64,000 nt of DNA from Dryas octopetala (lineage: Eukaryota; Streptophyta; Magnoliopsida; Rosales; Rosaceae): contig OY992838.1 of assembly GCA_963921425.1 (NCBI GenBank), positions 4,278,001-4,342,000 of the forward strand, written 5' to 3'. The notes under the pieces are model-generated. The model was not told the DNA's origin and did no database searches. It was given only the letters and a program-made list of their open reading frames with translations. Positions 33,501 through 45,725 of this stretch are shown piece after piece (position 1 is the stretch's first letter; each line of letters begins with the position of its first letter). Position numbers and translations under genes: made by a program.

Positions 33501-34928
33501 TTAATTGCATTGCGGCATAAATTCGTCATTTTAGAAGTTAGGATTTAACTTTAAAATTATTTTCTAAATACTAAACAATTAATGAGTAGTGATCAGATTT
33601 TCAAAAATTTACTCAACTCTGCACCAGATCGAAAAGCTTCCTTCCAAATAGAAACACTACAATCCAAGAGTATATGGCTAAATGTGCTGAAATCATGCAT
33701 GAATTTGGTCCTTCCTTGAAATTAATTTTCTCACATTCTCTTCTTTTCCCATTTCCTTTTTTTTTATTTGATTTCGCATTTGGTCATCTGGTTGGCCCGG
33801 TTGGAAAGTGAAAGTCATTCCTTTCAAATGAAAATTTTCCATTAGGACCAAGATTTTCAAGACTTCATTTGATACATTCATGTTTGTGACTTATTTGACT
33901 GCTCATTTGAACAATTGAACCAATGTGCTCATTTGGAAAACTAGGCTTATGGCGACTTACCACTTACTGTATATACCAACAAAAGAAAAACACAAATTTG
34001 TATATACAACCCGTTATGTATTAAAATGTATTTACTTATGTAATGTAATATATTTAATTTAAATTTTTTGTTGAAAAAATGTATTTTTTTTTTTAACATG
34101 TGAAACGAGTCGTGTTGTGTTCACCTATTATTTTTTCGTGCCGTGTTCGTGTTGACATTTTTTTCATCTATTGGCTCACGGGTCGTGTCATGTTCACCCG
34201 TTAACTTAACCGGTTGTGTCGTGTTTGACCGGAACCCGAAAAAACCCGATCCGTTGCTAGGTCCACATTTTTAGATCACTCAATTATGGGTTTTATCATT
34301 TCCCTTGGAAATTCGTATATCAATTACGTGCTCTTATAACACTTATAATTAGTTATAAATTTATAATATGTTACAATTATGTAAAAGAATTTATATTAAA
34401 AGGAAAAAAAAAGTTTTAAATTGTGCGAACTGGGTTGGGCCGAGATAGACCACACGAGCTAGGTTCAAACTGAAGCACATACATTCTTGATTTGTGGGCT
34501 TGGATCTCTAACCTTTATAGTGCTTGTGCTTTTTGCAATCTTACGTAGGCCATTACGCGGGGCATGTGAAATTGTGAATAGGTCATGGATGGTAGAATCA
34601 AAAGAAAAAAAGGAGGGAGGGATAGAATGATAGATTAATAGTAAAGTTTAATTAGTAACAGCACTTTTTGTGTCTGTCATACAAATTTAATAATTCCACA
34701 CCTTCGTTTCTTTTCTCCCAATTCTAAAATGGCAAAATTAGTCTAAACTTCGGTTTTTCGCATCTGAGTCCATCGATTACGTCCTCAATTTCAAGCCCAC
34801 CCTCGTGTTAATTTGAACAAACCATATATGGATGCACTTTCCCTCTATTTTCCTCCCCGGTCAAATATGAAGAATCTTAATCTCACATGCATGCCTAGTT
34901 ATGCCCACCTTGTTGCACACCCATACAC
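33501..34928. other. Spacer with hAT-like GTCGTGTT remnants
   Basis: No gene. 34090-34270 carries GTCGTGTTGTGTTCACC- and CGGGTCGTGTCATG-type phrases like the MITE at 29705-30214, without clear ends. Confidence 0.4.
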
Positions 34929-34940
34929 ACCACTATATAT
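34929..34940 (+). promoter_or_regulatory. Probable TATA box of the 35-kb PIP-like gene
   Basis: CACTATATATAC about 130 bases before the ATG at 35069, implying a 5' UTR of about 100 bases. Confidence 0.55.
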
Positions 34941-35068
34941 ACCACACAAACCTAGTAATCTACACCATCTTCCAAATCAAATATTTCAATTCAAAACTTT
35001 GATCTGCACCAACAACAACAAATTAGTCTCATATTCTGATCATCAGAGCATTCACAATTATAGTCCAG

Positions 35069-35350
35069 ATGGCCAAAAGTTTCAAGTCTCTCGGCTCCTT
35101 CCTTGTTCTTCTCCTTGTAATGAGCTCTTGGGTTTTGATGACCAACATGTCAGAAGCTCGTCCTCTGAATTTGGGCAGTTCATGGAGCTCCATAAACAAA
35201 GAAGTGGAGAGTGTGTTTGATGGGTTGCATATTGAAGCAACGAAGAATGAAGGTCCAAGCTCAAGAGGAAAGGATCATGGCTTCACCAATTCTCAAACTC
35301 TAGGAGGGATCAAGGTTTCTGGTCCAAGCCATGGCGGGAGTGGAAACTAA
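35069..35350 (+). CDS. PIP-like (PIPL) secreted peptide precursor
   Basis: 93 residues. A signal segment at about 8-30 (LGSFLVLLLVMSSWVLM) is followed by a variable stretch and two SGPS-related blocks: EGPSSRGKDH (61-70) and SGPSHGGSGN at the C-terminus (84-93). The terminal residue is Asn where the family usually has His, and the first block departs at its first residue and ends KDH, so this is a diverged PIPL rather than a classical PIP. The ATG at 35069 is chosen because the signal segment follows directly. A longer frame overlapping on the plus strand is a shadow. Its role, by family, is an apoplastic signalling peptide. Confidence 0.82.
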   Translation: MAKSFKSLGSFLVLLLVMSSWVLMTNMSEARPLNLGSSWSSINKEVESVFDGLHIEATKNEGPSSRGKDHGFTNSQTLGGIKVSGPSHGGSGN

Positions 35351-35570
35351 TTAAGTGGTTAATTAATTATCTGCATTCATTGCCACACCACTAGTGCTTC
35401 TTTCCTTCTCTTTTAGCAATTTATGATTCATTTTCTTCATTTCATAGATTAAGGTGTCTTGTATGTAGGTCCAGACTTTAAAGCCCAAATCTACCATAAG
35501 GCCCAAAGTGGCAAGCCATCTATCACAACGCAGTAAAACCCCAATTGTCAGTTACTCCGTCGGTCGGGGG

Positions 35571-37374
35571 TAGGCCTCACCAAAAATCCCAAGGCCCGTG
35601 TGGCCCATTAGGCTCGAAGCCGCCTGGCCCATTAGGCCCAGAGCTTGATTTGGCCTGAAAGTCTCTTGGGTTGGGCTTAGACCATCCTCTTGAAGCCCAT
35701 GGGCCGCCCGAAGCCCGGCCCGTTTAGGCCCGCCCAAAGCTTAATTTGGAAATCATAACATATTTAATAGATTTTTTGTTTGTTTACTCTAATAAATTAT
35801 TAATATGCTTATTAAGTTATTATATAATACTATAATGTTAGTAAATAGTAATAGTGTAAACTATGTAATACCATAAATAATAAAGTAATAAACTTTTAAA
35901 ATTATATACAACATTATAACTATAATAAAATATAAATGTATATGTGTATATACAACTTTTATAATACAACTATAATTAAAGTTATTAAATCACGATCGTC
36001 AATTCATTAATTCAACAATCTGAACCGTTCATTTTCTATTTTCATAGTCAAAGATCATCTTTACAAAAAATCGGCTAAATCGGAATTCATCTACCCATTC
36101 GATTATCATTAGAAAAATCATGATCGTTCATTAATTCGACCACTGTTACGTCACTTTTACATCTCCAATTAAGCTAATTTTTTGCAAGAATTCTCTTTAA
36201 GTGGGGAACTAAAATTTGAACGGTTCGGATCGTTGAAAACACGATCGATATGTGAGCTTCTACATATAAATACACTTGAAGAGTATAATTCTAATAACTT
36301 TCCCGTTGAAACCTTGTTGTTTCCATAATTATGAAGACCACAACGTAATTTCAACAATCTGACCCGTTCATTTTCTATGTTTATAGTCAAAGATCATCCG
36401 TACAAAAAATCGACTAAATCGAAATTCATCTACCCATTCGATCATCATTAGAAAAACCATGATCGTTCATTAATTTGACCACCATTATGTCACTTTTACA
36501 TCTTCGATTGAGTTAATTTTTTGCACGAATTATCTTTGAGTGAAGAACTAAAATTTGAACAGTTCGGATCGTTGACAACACAATTGCATCATTTGTTTAT
36601 AAAAATATGTAATAAAATATATAATAAAACATATGTACATTTATGTTTTATTCTAGTTGTAATGTTGTATATAATTTTAAAAGTTTATTATTTATGGTAT
36701 TACACTATTACTAACATAATATTATTATTATATAATAGCTTAATAAGCATATTAATAATTTATTGAAGTAAATAAACGAAAGAGCTATTAAATATGTTAT
36801 GATTCACAAACTGAACAAGTAAACTAGTCAGCTCAGTTGGTTGAGAGTTGAAACTTGTTATGTGAAATCTCATGTTCAAATCACAACATAACCAAAATCC
36901 TATATTTATTTTTGAAGATATATATGTGTCTAAATAGGCTTTGGGCCCATTTTGGGCCGCCCGTTCGGGCCTAGCCCGACTCGGCCTTCCAAGTCCGCAA
37001 GCCAAAGCCCGATGGGCTGGCCTTGGGCTTGAGTATTAAAGCCCAAACCCGGCCCGGCCCGGCCTGAAAGCCCTATTGGACTTCTATAATTCAAACCCAA
37101 ACTTGAAAAATTTGGGCTGGGCTGGCTCGGCCCATTGCCAACCCCTAGTGTCTAAACAGGCTTTGGGCTGCTCGTTCGGGCCTAGCCTGACCCGGCCTTC
37201 CAAGTTCGCAAGCCAAAGCCCGATGGGATGGCCTTGGGCCTGAGTATTAAAGCCCAAACCCGGCCCGGCCCGGCCTGAAAGCCCTATTGGACTTCTATAA
37301 TTCAAACCCAAGCCTGGCGCGAACCCGAAAAATTTGGGCTGGGCTGGCTCGGCCCGGCCCATTGGCGACCCCTA
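35571..37374. mobile_element. Non-autonomous hAT-type element (1.8 kb)
   Basis: The left end TAGGCCTCACCAA and the right end, read inward, TAGGGGTCGCCAA form an imperfect inverted repeat. The 8-bp GTCGGGGG abuts both ends (35563-35570, 37375-37382). Inside, two arms of about 200 bp (35748-35945 and 36625-36812) are inverted repeats of each other. Two directly repeated blocks of about 230 bp (36012 and 36351) lie between them. The right end contains a 222-bp tandem duplication (from 36926 and from 37148) rich in GGCCCGGCCC. No transposase. It lies between the PIPL gene and MRG. Confidence 0.85.
36825..36895 (+). repeat. tRNA-like (SINE-type) A/B-box sequence
   Basis: AGTCAGCTCAGTTGGTTGAG resembles the D-arm/A box of a tRNA, and TGTTCAAATCA about 45 bases later resembles a degenerate B box. 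No complete cloverleaf could be drawn, so this is not called a tRNA gene. It may be a SINE relic carried inside the hAT-type element. Confidence 0.3.
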
Positions 37375-37566
37375 GTCGGGGGTTCTCGTGCATTTCTGTA
37401 ACTAATGGTCTGTCTATAAAGCAACTCTAAGGAAGAAGAAGAAGGAGCACTTTACCGCCATAACCACAAAACCTGTCGCGCGACGCAATCGAAGTTTCGG
37501 AGACGATCAGCCAAACAGTGAATGCTGATCAATTATTAAGCAGCAGCATTGCAGCACCCAAACCAA

Positions 37567-40500
37567 ATGGGAGGCTCCAAGACTGAGGTTACTGACTCCT
37601 CCGCCACCGAGTCGGACAGCTCTGCCACCAAGACTGATTCCGACATCGACCATGAAAACGACGACGTATCACCTCCTTCCCCTCGTTCAAGCCCCTTTGC
37701 CGAAGGAGAGAAGGTCCTCGCTTATCATTCAACTCGAATTTACGAAGCCAAGGTACCCTCTCTCTCTCTGCAATTGAGTTCTGTATTATGTTCTTTGCCC
37801 TAAGATAACATTAATTTGCAACTTCTTGAGCCCAAGCTTTAGGTGATGCTAGTATATCTGAATGCTAGTCGATTTGAATGTAATAGAGCGTTTGGCTAAT
37901 TGATCACAGATGAATATTCAGTAAATCTCACTGTTCTTGACGTTTTGTTTGCAAGGTGATCAAAATCCAATTTAAGATGGGTGAATGGAGGTTTTTTGTT
38001 CATTACCTTGTAAGTATCAACCACTTCGTATGATTTCAAGTTTTCATAGTGTTTATTTTAGGCATTTCCTCCATTTGTGTGGCTGCATTACTTAGGTGAT
38101 ATAGTTACTCCCTGTAATTGCATCTTGATTGTATACTCTTCTGTCCTGCAGGGCTGGAACAAAAAGTGAGCCCACATTCCTGCTCACATACTTAAGATTC
38201 GAGAACATTTCTGAATTTTGATTTCATATTCGATGAACCAAGCTAGCTGGTGGTTGTTGGAAGCATGGTCTTCTTTTTATTTTTTGGTTATCGTTTCATT
38301 TCGCTTCATAGCCTTCATGTTAAGTGGTATTTTCATCTTAATTATTGCATCATATCATACTTTCATTTTTTTTTTTTTTTCATTTTTTGGCTTTTGAAAT
38401 ATATGTTTATTAACCATGGTATTGTGAGACATTACATCATAATGGAATATTTTGATTGGTTGGGAGTTACATCAGAGATGAAGAATTATGCTTAAGCTTC
38501 TTAAATTTATTCATATAGTTACAATCTCTTGAATCCTTTGGTTCATTTATCTCTTTAACTTATTTTCCCCCAACAGTTGGGATGAGTGGGTATGCATGGA
38601 TCGTTTGATGAAACACACGGAAGAGAATGTGCAGAAAAAAAAGCAGCTCTGGATCAAGAAACAGGGAACAGACAAGAATGCAAGGCTAACACGCACGTCA
38701 CAAACTAAACCAAAAATTTATAATGGTTGGGTTTATAATCCTTATATTTCCTTTTCTTTTCATTCTGAAATCTATACATTGTTCTATCCATGTAAGTATG
38801 CATTACAAATATTTTTTTTCTTCTTTAATTTTATTAGATGTAGTGGCAGAACATGTATCTTTTTTATTCATTAAGTTTTGAATGAAGAACAGGAATGGTT
38901 AGCCTAATAAAGCAGAAATTCTGGCATGTGACCTAAAGCCTAGTATTTATTGGCGAGCTATGAGGTTTAAGGACCATAAGCATTACCCTTTAGAGAGATG
39001 GAAAGAAATACTAAGTTAAGGGAATTTGCAAAGTAATATGGTTACCGAATTCTATTCTCTGGAGGAATTTATGTCAGACTACATTCACGAAAAGATTTAA
39101 CATGGATGGTTGAGTATTCCAAGTAAGTTGGTCATTGTTCTAGGGTTGTCCAAGGAATTAGGTTGATAAGAGGTTAGATTCTTGAATATCTATTCTTTAT
39201 TGTTACTTCCCTTGCTATTTGATATTATATTCATTGCTCTTACTTTTGATATGAAATTATGTGCAGTTGCAAGAGGCAAGAAGCGAAAGAATGACTCTGT
39301 CATTAAGGTATGCTCTGATCAAATGTTACCTAAAGCATCCTTAGTATGCCTATCCATGCTTGCCTCTATACAGAAGTTTGTTATATTATTTGTTTGGTCA
39401 CTATACAGAAGTTTGTTATATTATTTAGATACCAACATGATTATCTCTTCCTTTTGTCATAATATCTTAAGTTGCAGGTTTTGAATTCTTTTTTTGTTTG
39501 TCAAATATTAGGACAGAGGTGCCATACCTATGGAAGATCTTGTGATACAAATTCCACCCACACTAAGGAAACAACTAGTTGATGATTGTGAATTCATTAC
39601 TCATCTGGGAAAGGTAGATCTAAAACTTGTATTATTTTCTTGTTCCCTTGGCATAATGATTATGTGATCACCAAAAAGTCTCAGGCAGGCAGTGTGCATT
39701 TCAACTAAAACTATGAACTTGTGGCAGTTTGTACAAGCAGTTTTGATGCATAGTGTACTCATTAATTTCTAAAAGCAATAACATTGTTTTAACTGTCAAA
39801 TCTCTTGTGGAAAACTATCATACCTCTAATGGCGACATGAGTAAGACACTTGGCCAATTTTGTTGTCTGTCTTAGTTTTGCACCACATATCACACCTCTA
39901 ATATAAAGTACTATGTAGATTACATACTTGTGCTAATAATAGTACATTGAAAAATTGGAATATTGTCTTTAGACTGTATTATGGAATGGTCAATGGCATT
40001 GTTTTAATTATTATTACTTGTTTGGTTATGTTGATGTAGAGATTAATGTTGCATATGGAATCCTACTAAGATGTCTTGAGAATTTACAGTAGGACTAGAG
40101 ACTTTCTGGCATATAGTTGTCATATGGTGGGATGTGTCGAATTCTGATGCTTCCACTCATTGCATTGTAAATTTCCAAACAAAGATGAATTTATATCCTC
40201 TATTCATTTGTTATGAATTTCCACTTAGTGTGATATCCATATATTCAGTATAATATCCATTCTTGCAGCTTGTTAAACTTCCACGTACTCCAAATGTGGA
40301 TGACATAATGAAGAAGTATCTAGATTACAGATCAAAGAAGGATGGTTTGTAAGTTTCCTTCCTGCTTTTTTTAACAACGTTGGTTCCTGTCTCTCTTGGC
40401 ATCCTATCTTGATTTTACATTTGGATTCTATATAAAACAACGTTGCCATTTGACACCTTTGGTGATGACATATAACTTTCAACTTATGTATCTATTTAGA

Positions 40501-41413
40501 ATCCAATTTTCATATATCCACTTCATTCTTTGTATAGTGTTCTTCAAATTTATGCCTTAGCATCTTCATTCTGGTTGGTGGACTTTTCTTAATGTGTATC
40601 TAGGAAAGCTCCTTCACTTGAAGAAATCTTGAAAGGACTATGTTGTTATTTTGACAAAGCACTGCCAGTGATGCTTCTGTACAAAAATGAGCGTCAGCAG
40701 TATGAGAAAGCAATCGCAGATGGTGTCTCTCCTTCATTTGTATATGGTGCTGAGCATCTATTACGCCTCTTCGGTATGAACATACTTTAATACTTAACCA
40801 AGTCCGTAATTTGTATTTGGAAAAGTGTATACCTAAGTAGAATTTTATTTTTTTTAATTTAAAAAAAAAAAAATCCGTGTTTTCACCATTTTTGGTGTGG
40901 TATTCATTTTTTTGGTTTCTTCATGCCTATTTACTACTAAATTACTAATGCTGATTGCTTTTCTATACAATAATGAAATTATGTACATAGTGGTGATACT
41001 GCCATTCATCAGAATGTGTGGATGGTTGCCTACTAGGATCCATCATGCTTAATATTGCTTGGGTGCCAGCCATCATAAAATTTTCCCTTGCGATGTAATT
41101 TTTTGTATTTGCAGTTAAGCTACCGGAGTTATTGGTGGATGCTAACATTGAAGAGGAGACCTTGAAAGAGTTACAGCCAAAATTGGTTGACTTGCTCAAG
41201 TACTGACTTCTACTTGTTCTTCTAATTAAGTTTTCAATCTATCTATTTTCCATTAAGTAGGCAGGTTCTAATAACCTCACGAGTTGTTTCTTTTTCGACA
41301 TCATTTTTACCCTGTCATGAAGGTTCCTACAGAAGAATCAGAGTGCATTCTTCCTCTCTACCTACCATGTACCAGAAGATACTGAAACCAGCACCAACAA
41401 ACAAGATGACTAA
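37567..41413 (+). CDS. MRG: MRG-family chromatin reader (MRG1/MRG2-like)
   Basis: Ten exons with GT-AG borders keep one frame: 37567-37752, 37956-38009, 38152-38165, 38577-38725, 39267-39307, 39512-39613, 40269-40348, 40604-40773, 41115-41199, 41323-41413. The total is 972 bases, 323 residues, close to Arabidopsis MRG1/2. An acidic Ser/Asp leader precedes a chromo-like domain (about 44-98) read across exons 1-4: FAEGEKVLAYH, IYEAKV, WRFFVHYLGWNKNWDEWV. The MRG domain (about 150-310) has IPPTLRKQLVDDCEFI, LVKLPRTPNVDDIM, VYGAEHLLRLF and LQKNQSAFFLSTYH. MRG proteins bind H3K4me3/H3K36me3 and act with NuA4 acetyltransferase and CO in flowering-time control. Exon 3 is only 14 bases and encodes the aromatic-cage GW region, so automated models could miss it. 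Confidence 0.95.
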
Positions 41414-42135
41414 GAGGGGGGCATACATGCAACAATTTGTACATAATAATACCATTGAACTACAGCTGTTTGATTCCTTGGCACCATTTTGAACTTTTCC
41501 TGTGCTCCAAAAGCTGTTGAAGATTAATGTGTTTGTGTTGCAGGTATTACAATCCACCATGTTCATGTAACAAATATTTCCAAAAAAGTTTACAATATGT
41601 AACAATATGTAACTTCCCTAGTAGGACATGCCTGATGCCTTGTAAAATGTCTACGGGGTCGAGGTTGTACCCTTTTGTTTGAGATCTGACAACCTTGGCT
41701 AGCTAATTTACGAAAGGAACAAACGATGACGTTGTAAAATTCTTAATGTGACAGAAAATATATCCGACTAGCTGCATGTCTTTGGGTTGCGATATGCGAT
41801 TAGGTACTTAATATCCAATGGTTTATTGTGGATAGAGAATATTATTCATTTATTGTTATTATTATTATTCAATTCCATCCTATGACAGGATCATTTGTGC
41901 AGATAACTTGGTGTAAATTGTGTAATAAACTAGTACTGACTGCTGCATGACCTTCAGGCAGGTGTGGTCCTACTGGTACGTAGAAATAGAATAGTCAATG
42001 ACCTTGTTGTTATGGTCTATTTGAATAGTCAATGACCTTGTTGTTATGGTCTATTTTAGCACTACACATGCCTCTGTCGACCATGCCCATACTCCGATTC
42101 TCTCTTTCAACTCTCATTGGGATTCATTTCATCTC
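41414..42135. other. Spacer between MRG and the receptor-kinase cluster
   Basis: MRG 3' UTR region followed by spacer. It includes a 34-bp tandem duplication, listed separately. Confidence 0.5.
41989..42056. repeat. 34-bp perfect tandem duplication
   Basis: GAATAGTCAATGACCTTGTT and the following bases are repeated exactly (41989-42022 and 42023-42056) about 80 bases before the ATG of the receptor-kinase pseudogene. Confidence 0.9.
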
Positions 42136-44379
42136 ATGGCTACTCTTTTTCTCATTCTTCTTCTCTCTCTGGCCATGAACTCTTCACCTTCATCTTCAAC
42201 CTCCGACACTCTGAGCAAAGGCTCCTCCCTCTCTGTAGAGAAACCAGAAGATGTTCTAATTTCATCTAATGGTGTTTTCACTGCTGGGTTTCATAGAGTG
42301 GGCAACAATTCATATTGCTTCGCAATTTGGTTCACTGAACCATCCGACTATTACCCAAATCGTACCATAGTGTGGATGGCCAATCGGGACCTACCAGTGA
42401 ATGGGAAACGCTCAAAGCTCTCTCTCCAAAAATCTGGCATTCTCATCTTAACTGACGCTGGTCGTCACAACATCGTATGGGCCACAACCGTCACTTCATT
42501 CTCACCGGCCAACTTAACCATCCACAACTCCGGTAATCTGGTTTTACTCAACTCGGAGAATCATTTTATGGGAAAGCTTTCATTTGCTAACTGATACTCT
42601 TCTTCCACTCCAACCCTTTACCAGAAATGCAATACTTGTCTCCGCGAGAAGCCAGAGCAACTTCTCCTCTGGTTTCTACAAGCTGAGCTTCAACAACGAT
42701 AATTATCTGCGTCTCCTTTTTGACGGTCCTGAGATTTCAAGCGTCTATTGGCCCAACCCTTCCCTTGCGGGTTAGTATAATGGCAGGACAACTCACGACA
42801 ACAATAGAACTGCGATGCTGGATGAGTTGGGCAGTTTCAACTCATCGGATAATTTGACGTTTTTTTTCAGCCGATTATGGTGCAAAGTTTCAGAGAAGAT
42901 TGACGATTGATTTTGACGGTAATGTTCGATTGTATAGTCGGGAAAGGTCAGGAGAGAAATGGGTAGTTTCATGGCAGGCCTTTGCAGACCCATGTATGAT
43001 TCATGGAACTTGTGGGGTTAACAGTGTCTGTAACTATGGGATTTGTGGGATTTGTGAGAAAATATGCTTGGAACTGTACAATTGCAAGGGGTTCCAATAC
43101 ACATTTGTCAGTGGTGTAACTGGTGTTTATAATTGTTACCCCAAGACCCAATTGCGAAGTGGGCACAGATCCAACTCTCAAGGATACTTCTATCTGAGAC
43201 TGCCTAAAACTTACCTCTTCTCCGACTCAGAATTCAAACCCTTGAAAGAATTTGGGTTTAATTGCACAAACAGAGTTATTGATCTCGACAGGAAGTATGT
43301 AAAAAGCCGGGTTAGTAAGACTCTGAAATTCTTGCTATGGTTTGTCTGTGGAGTTGGAGGGTTTGAGATCATTTGTATCCTTTTGGTTTTGGGTTTGTTA
43401 AGTAGAACAAGGAGAAACTCTAATGAGGAGGATATGCAGGGCTACCTTCTTGCTGCTACTGGATTCAAAAGATTCAGCTATGCCGAGCTCAAGAAGGCGA
43501 CACGGGGTTTTAGTGAAGAAATTGGTAGAGGGGCAGCAGGAATTGTGTACAGAGGTGTCTTGGCTGATCATCGAGTTGCAGCGATTAAGCTGCTTAATGG
43601 AGCAAACCAAGGAGAAGCTGAATTTCTAGCAGAAGCTAGTACAATTGGGAGGCTGAACCATATGCACCTGATAGAAATGTGGGGATACTGCGCAGAGGGA
43701 AAGCATAGGCTTCTTGTTTATGAGTACATGGAGCATGGATCTTTGGCACAAAATTTATCTTGCAATGTGTTGCTTGATTGGGAAAAGAGGTTTCAGATTG
43801 CTCTGGGCACTGCAAAAGGCCTTGCTTATTTGCATGAAGAGTGCTTGGAGTGGGTTTTTACACTGCGATGTTAAGCCTCAAAACATACTCTTGGACTCCA
43901 ATTATCAACCAAAGGTGGCAGATTTTGGCCTCTCCAAGCTATTTAACAGAGGTGAGCTTAAGAATTCAAGCTTTTCGAGAATAAGAGGAACCAGAGGCTA
44001 CATTGCTCCTGAGTGGGTGTATAATCTGCCCATTACATCCAAAGTGGATGTGTACAGCTATGGGATTGTTGTGTTGGAGATGGTGACCGGAAAGAACCCG
44101 ACAATGGGTGTGGATGCAATTGATGGTGAGCAGAGAAGACTGATCATGTGGGTGAGGGAGAAGATAAATGGAACTACTGCTATTGCATCAAGGATGGGAG
44201 AGATCATAGACCCCTCGTTTGAAGGTGAATATGATGTGAAAAAGATGGAAATTCTGTTGGCAGTTGCTTTACATTGCGTAGAAGAAGACAGAGACGCAAG
44301 ACCTTCTATGAGCCATGTTGTTGAGATGCTTTTGCAGCTTGACAAAGGCAAAGATCATCAAGTAGGAGAAATATATTAG
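42136..44379 (+). pseudogene. S-domain receptor kinase pseudogene (ZmPK1-like)
   Basis: First member of the cluster, homologous end to end to the three intact copies. Signal peptide and B-lectin region open normally from 42136. The frame is then lost near 42560-42570 in the region encoding LWESF, again near 42770 and again near 42860 (a T run). About 65 residues covering the EGF-like region and start of the PAN domain are missing around 43040. The kinase domain is nearly intact: P-loop GRGAAGIVYRG, AAIKLL, HCDVKPQN, DFGLS, APEW. An extra T near 43857 creates a stop just before the catalytic HCD. With at least four independent lesions it cannot make a receptor. The kinase half remains well conserved, so loss seems fairly recent. 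Confidence 0.92.
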
Positions 44380-45354
44380 AATTAAGATAGGTAGAACAGT
44401 TCAATCTATTTTATTGTAACTGAAAAAACCGCCAAGATCATTAGGGTTGTTAAGCAGTTATGGATGCCTTTGCACAAGTATAAAGCATGTATTTCTTTTC
44501 TATTTCTTTCTACAAATACACTTGCATGCCAATCAAATGTCTCTTGGTTAAGCATTTTGGAGCGAGTCAATACCAGGCCAACTTCTGGGTGTTACTTATA
44601 TTATCCAGGCCCAAATCCTTGGATTTATTTGACCTTTTTCTGGGTTGAAACAAAACTTCATTAAACAGCCCAAATGTGCCCCAGTACAAACATAGCAGAG
44701 AGGCCTACACACATACAATAAGCACAAGCAAAAGAAGGCCCAACAAAATCAAACAGAGAAGCCCAAATCAAAAGATTCTGCCTGAGAGTCCAACTATATT
44801 CCAAACAGAAGTTTTGTTCTCCTCATACTGACCAACTAGATAAACGGTTCGCTTTTTTTATTTGAGTTAATTAGAGATACACCCATTTTTTGGGCCCAAT
44901 TTGATATCACCCAATCCTTTTAATATATACTCATTTTTAAATTTGTCACGTAAGATTATATATTTTCTGTAAAAAATTTATTTTGTAATTTCCTCTTTTA
45001 CAGAGTTAAAAAAAGGTAAATTTTGTTTTTGTCAATTAATGTCTTATTTCAAGATATTGTCATAATTTTTTTTTGTAATTAATTGTCATTAATTTATAAA
45101 GTTGAATATTAAGATTTTCCATTTTTGGTTTTCGTTTTTAAATTTCAAAATAAGTCTGATTTTGTCCAATTTAGTGTATTACCATATAGAAGAAACGTCT
45201 TTTACTTATTACAAACATCATTAACCTTCCTTCTCACCTATTCTCTAGGTTGCAATATTCTAAAATTCAATGGAGGGTGCAATCATTGTAAGATGTCATC
45301 TCAGCCAAAAGACAATAGTTGTTCCACTTTTTTCTCTAGGTAAGTAATTTATTA
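44380..45354. other. Spacer, no gene recognised
   Basis: 3' flank of the pseudogene and AT-rich spacer. No supported feature. Confidence 0.45.
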
Positions 45355-45465
45355 TTTAGTGCCTAATTTTAAACACCCTACTCACCAAAAAAATTTGTCT
45401 AAACCCCCACCCATCTAGAAACTCTTTCAAAACCCCCTAAAACTTATAATCCTAAATTACCCTTC

Positions 45466-45515
45466 TGACGCATGCTGACGCGCGCTGACGCATGCTGACA
45501 CATGCTGACGTCACT
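45466..45515. repeat. 10-bp tandem repeat ending in TGACGTCA
   Basis: Five units of TGACGCATGC type (TGACGCATGC, TGACGCGCGC, TGACGCATGC, TGACACATGC, TGACGTCACT). The last unit creates the palindromic bZIP/CRE core TGACGTCA. Confidence 0.85.
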
Positions 45516-45625
45516 GTAACTGTATTTTGGTGAAACTGTTTTTTTTTTTTTTTTGAATTGAAGTTTTTGCTAAAACTCAATATTTCACTAAAACTAAAAT
45601 CAAACACTGAAATTGAATTTCATTA

Positions 45626-45725
45626 CACTAAAACTGAATTTCAAAAATTCAGTTACACTGAAACTGAATTTCAAAAATTCAGTTACACTGAAACTGAATT
45701 TCAGAAATTCAGTTACACTAAATTG
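45626..45725. repeat. 30-bp minisatellite
   Basis: Just over three tandem copies of a unit reading TTACACTGAAACTGAATTTC plus AAAAATTCAG. It then fades into a degenerate series of CTAAAATGCAATTACACCTT-like repeats up to about 45900. Confidence 0.88.

Noticed and set aside
36825..36895. A functional tRNA gene
   Set aside because: Only A- and B-box-like stretches are present; acceptor and anticodon stems could not be paired.
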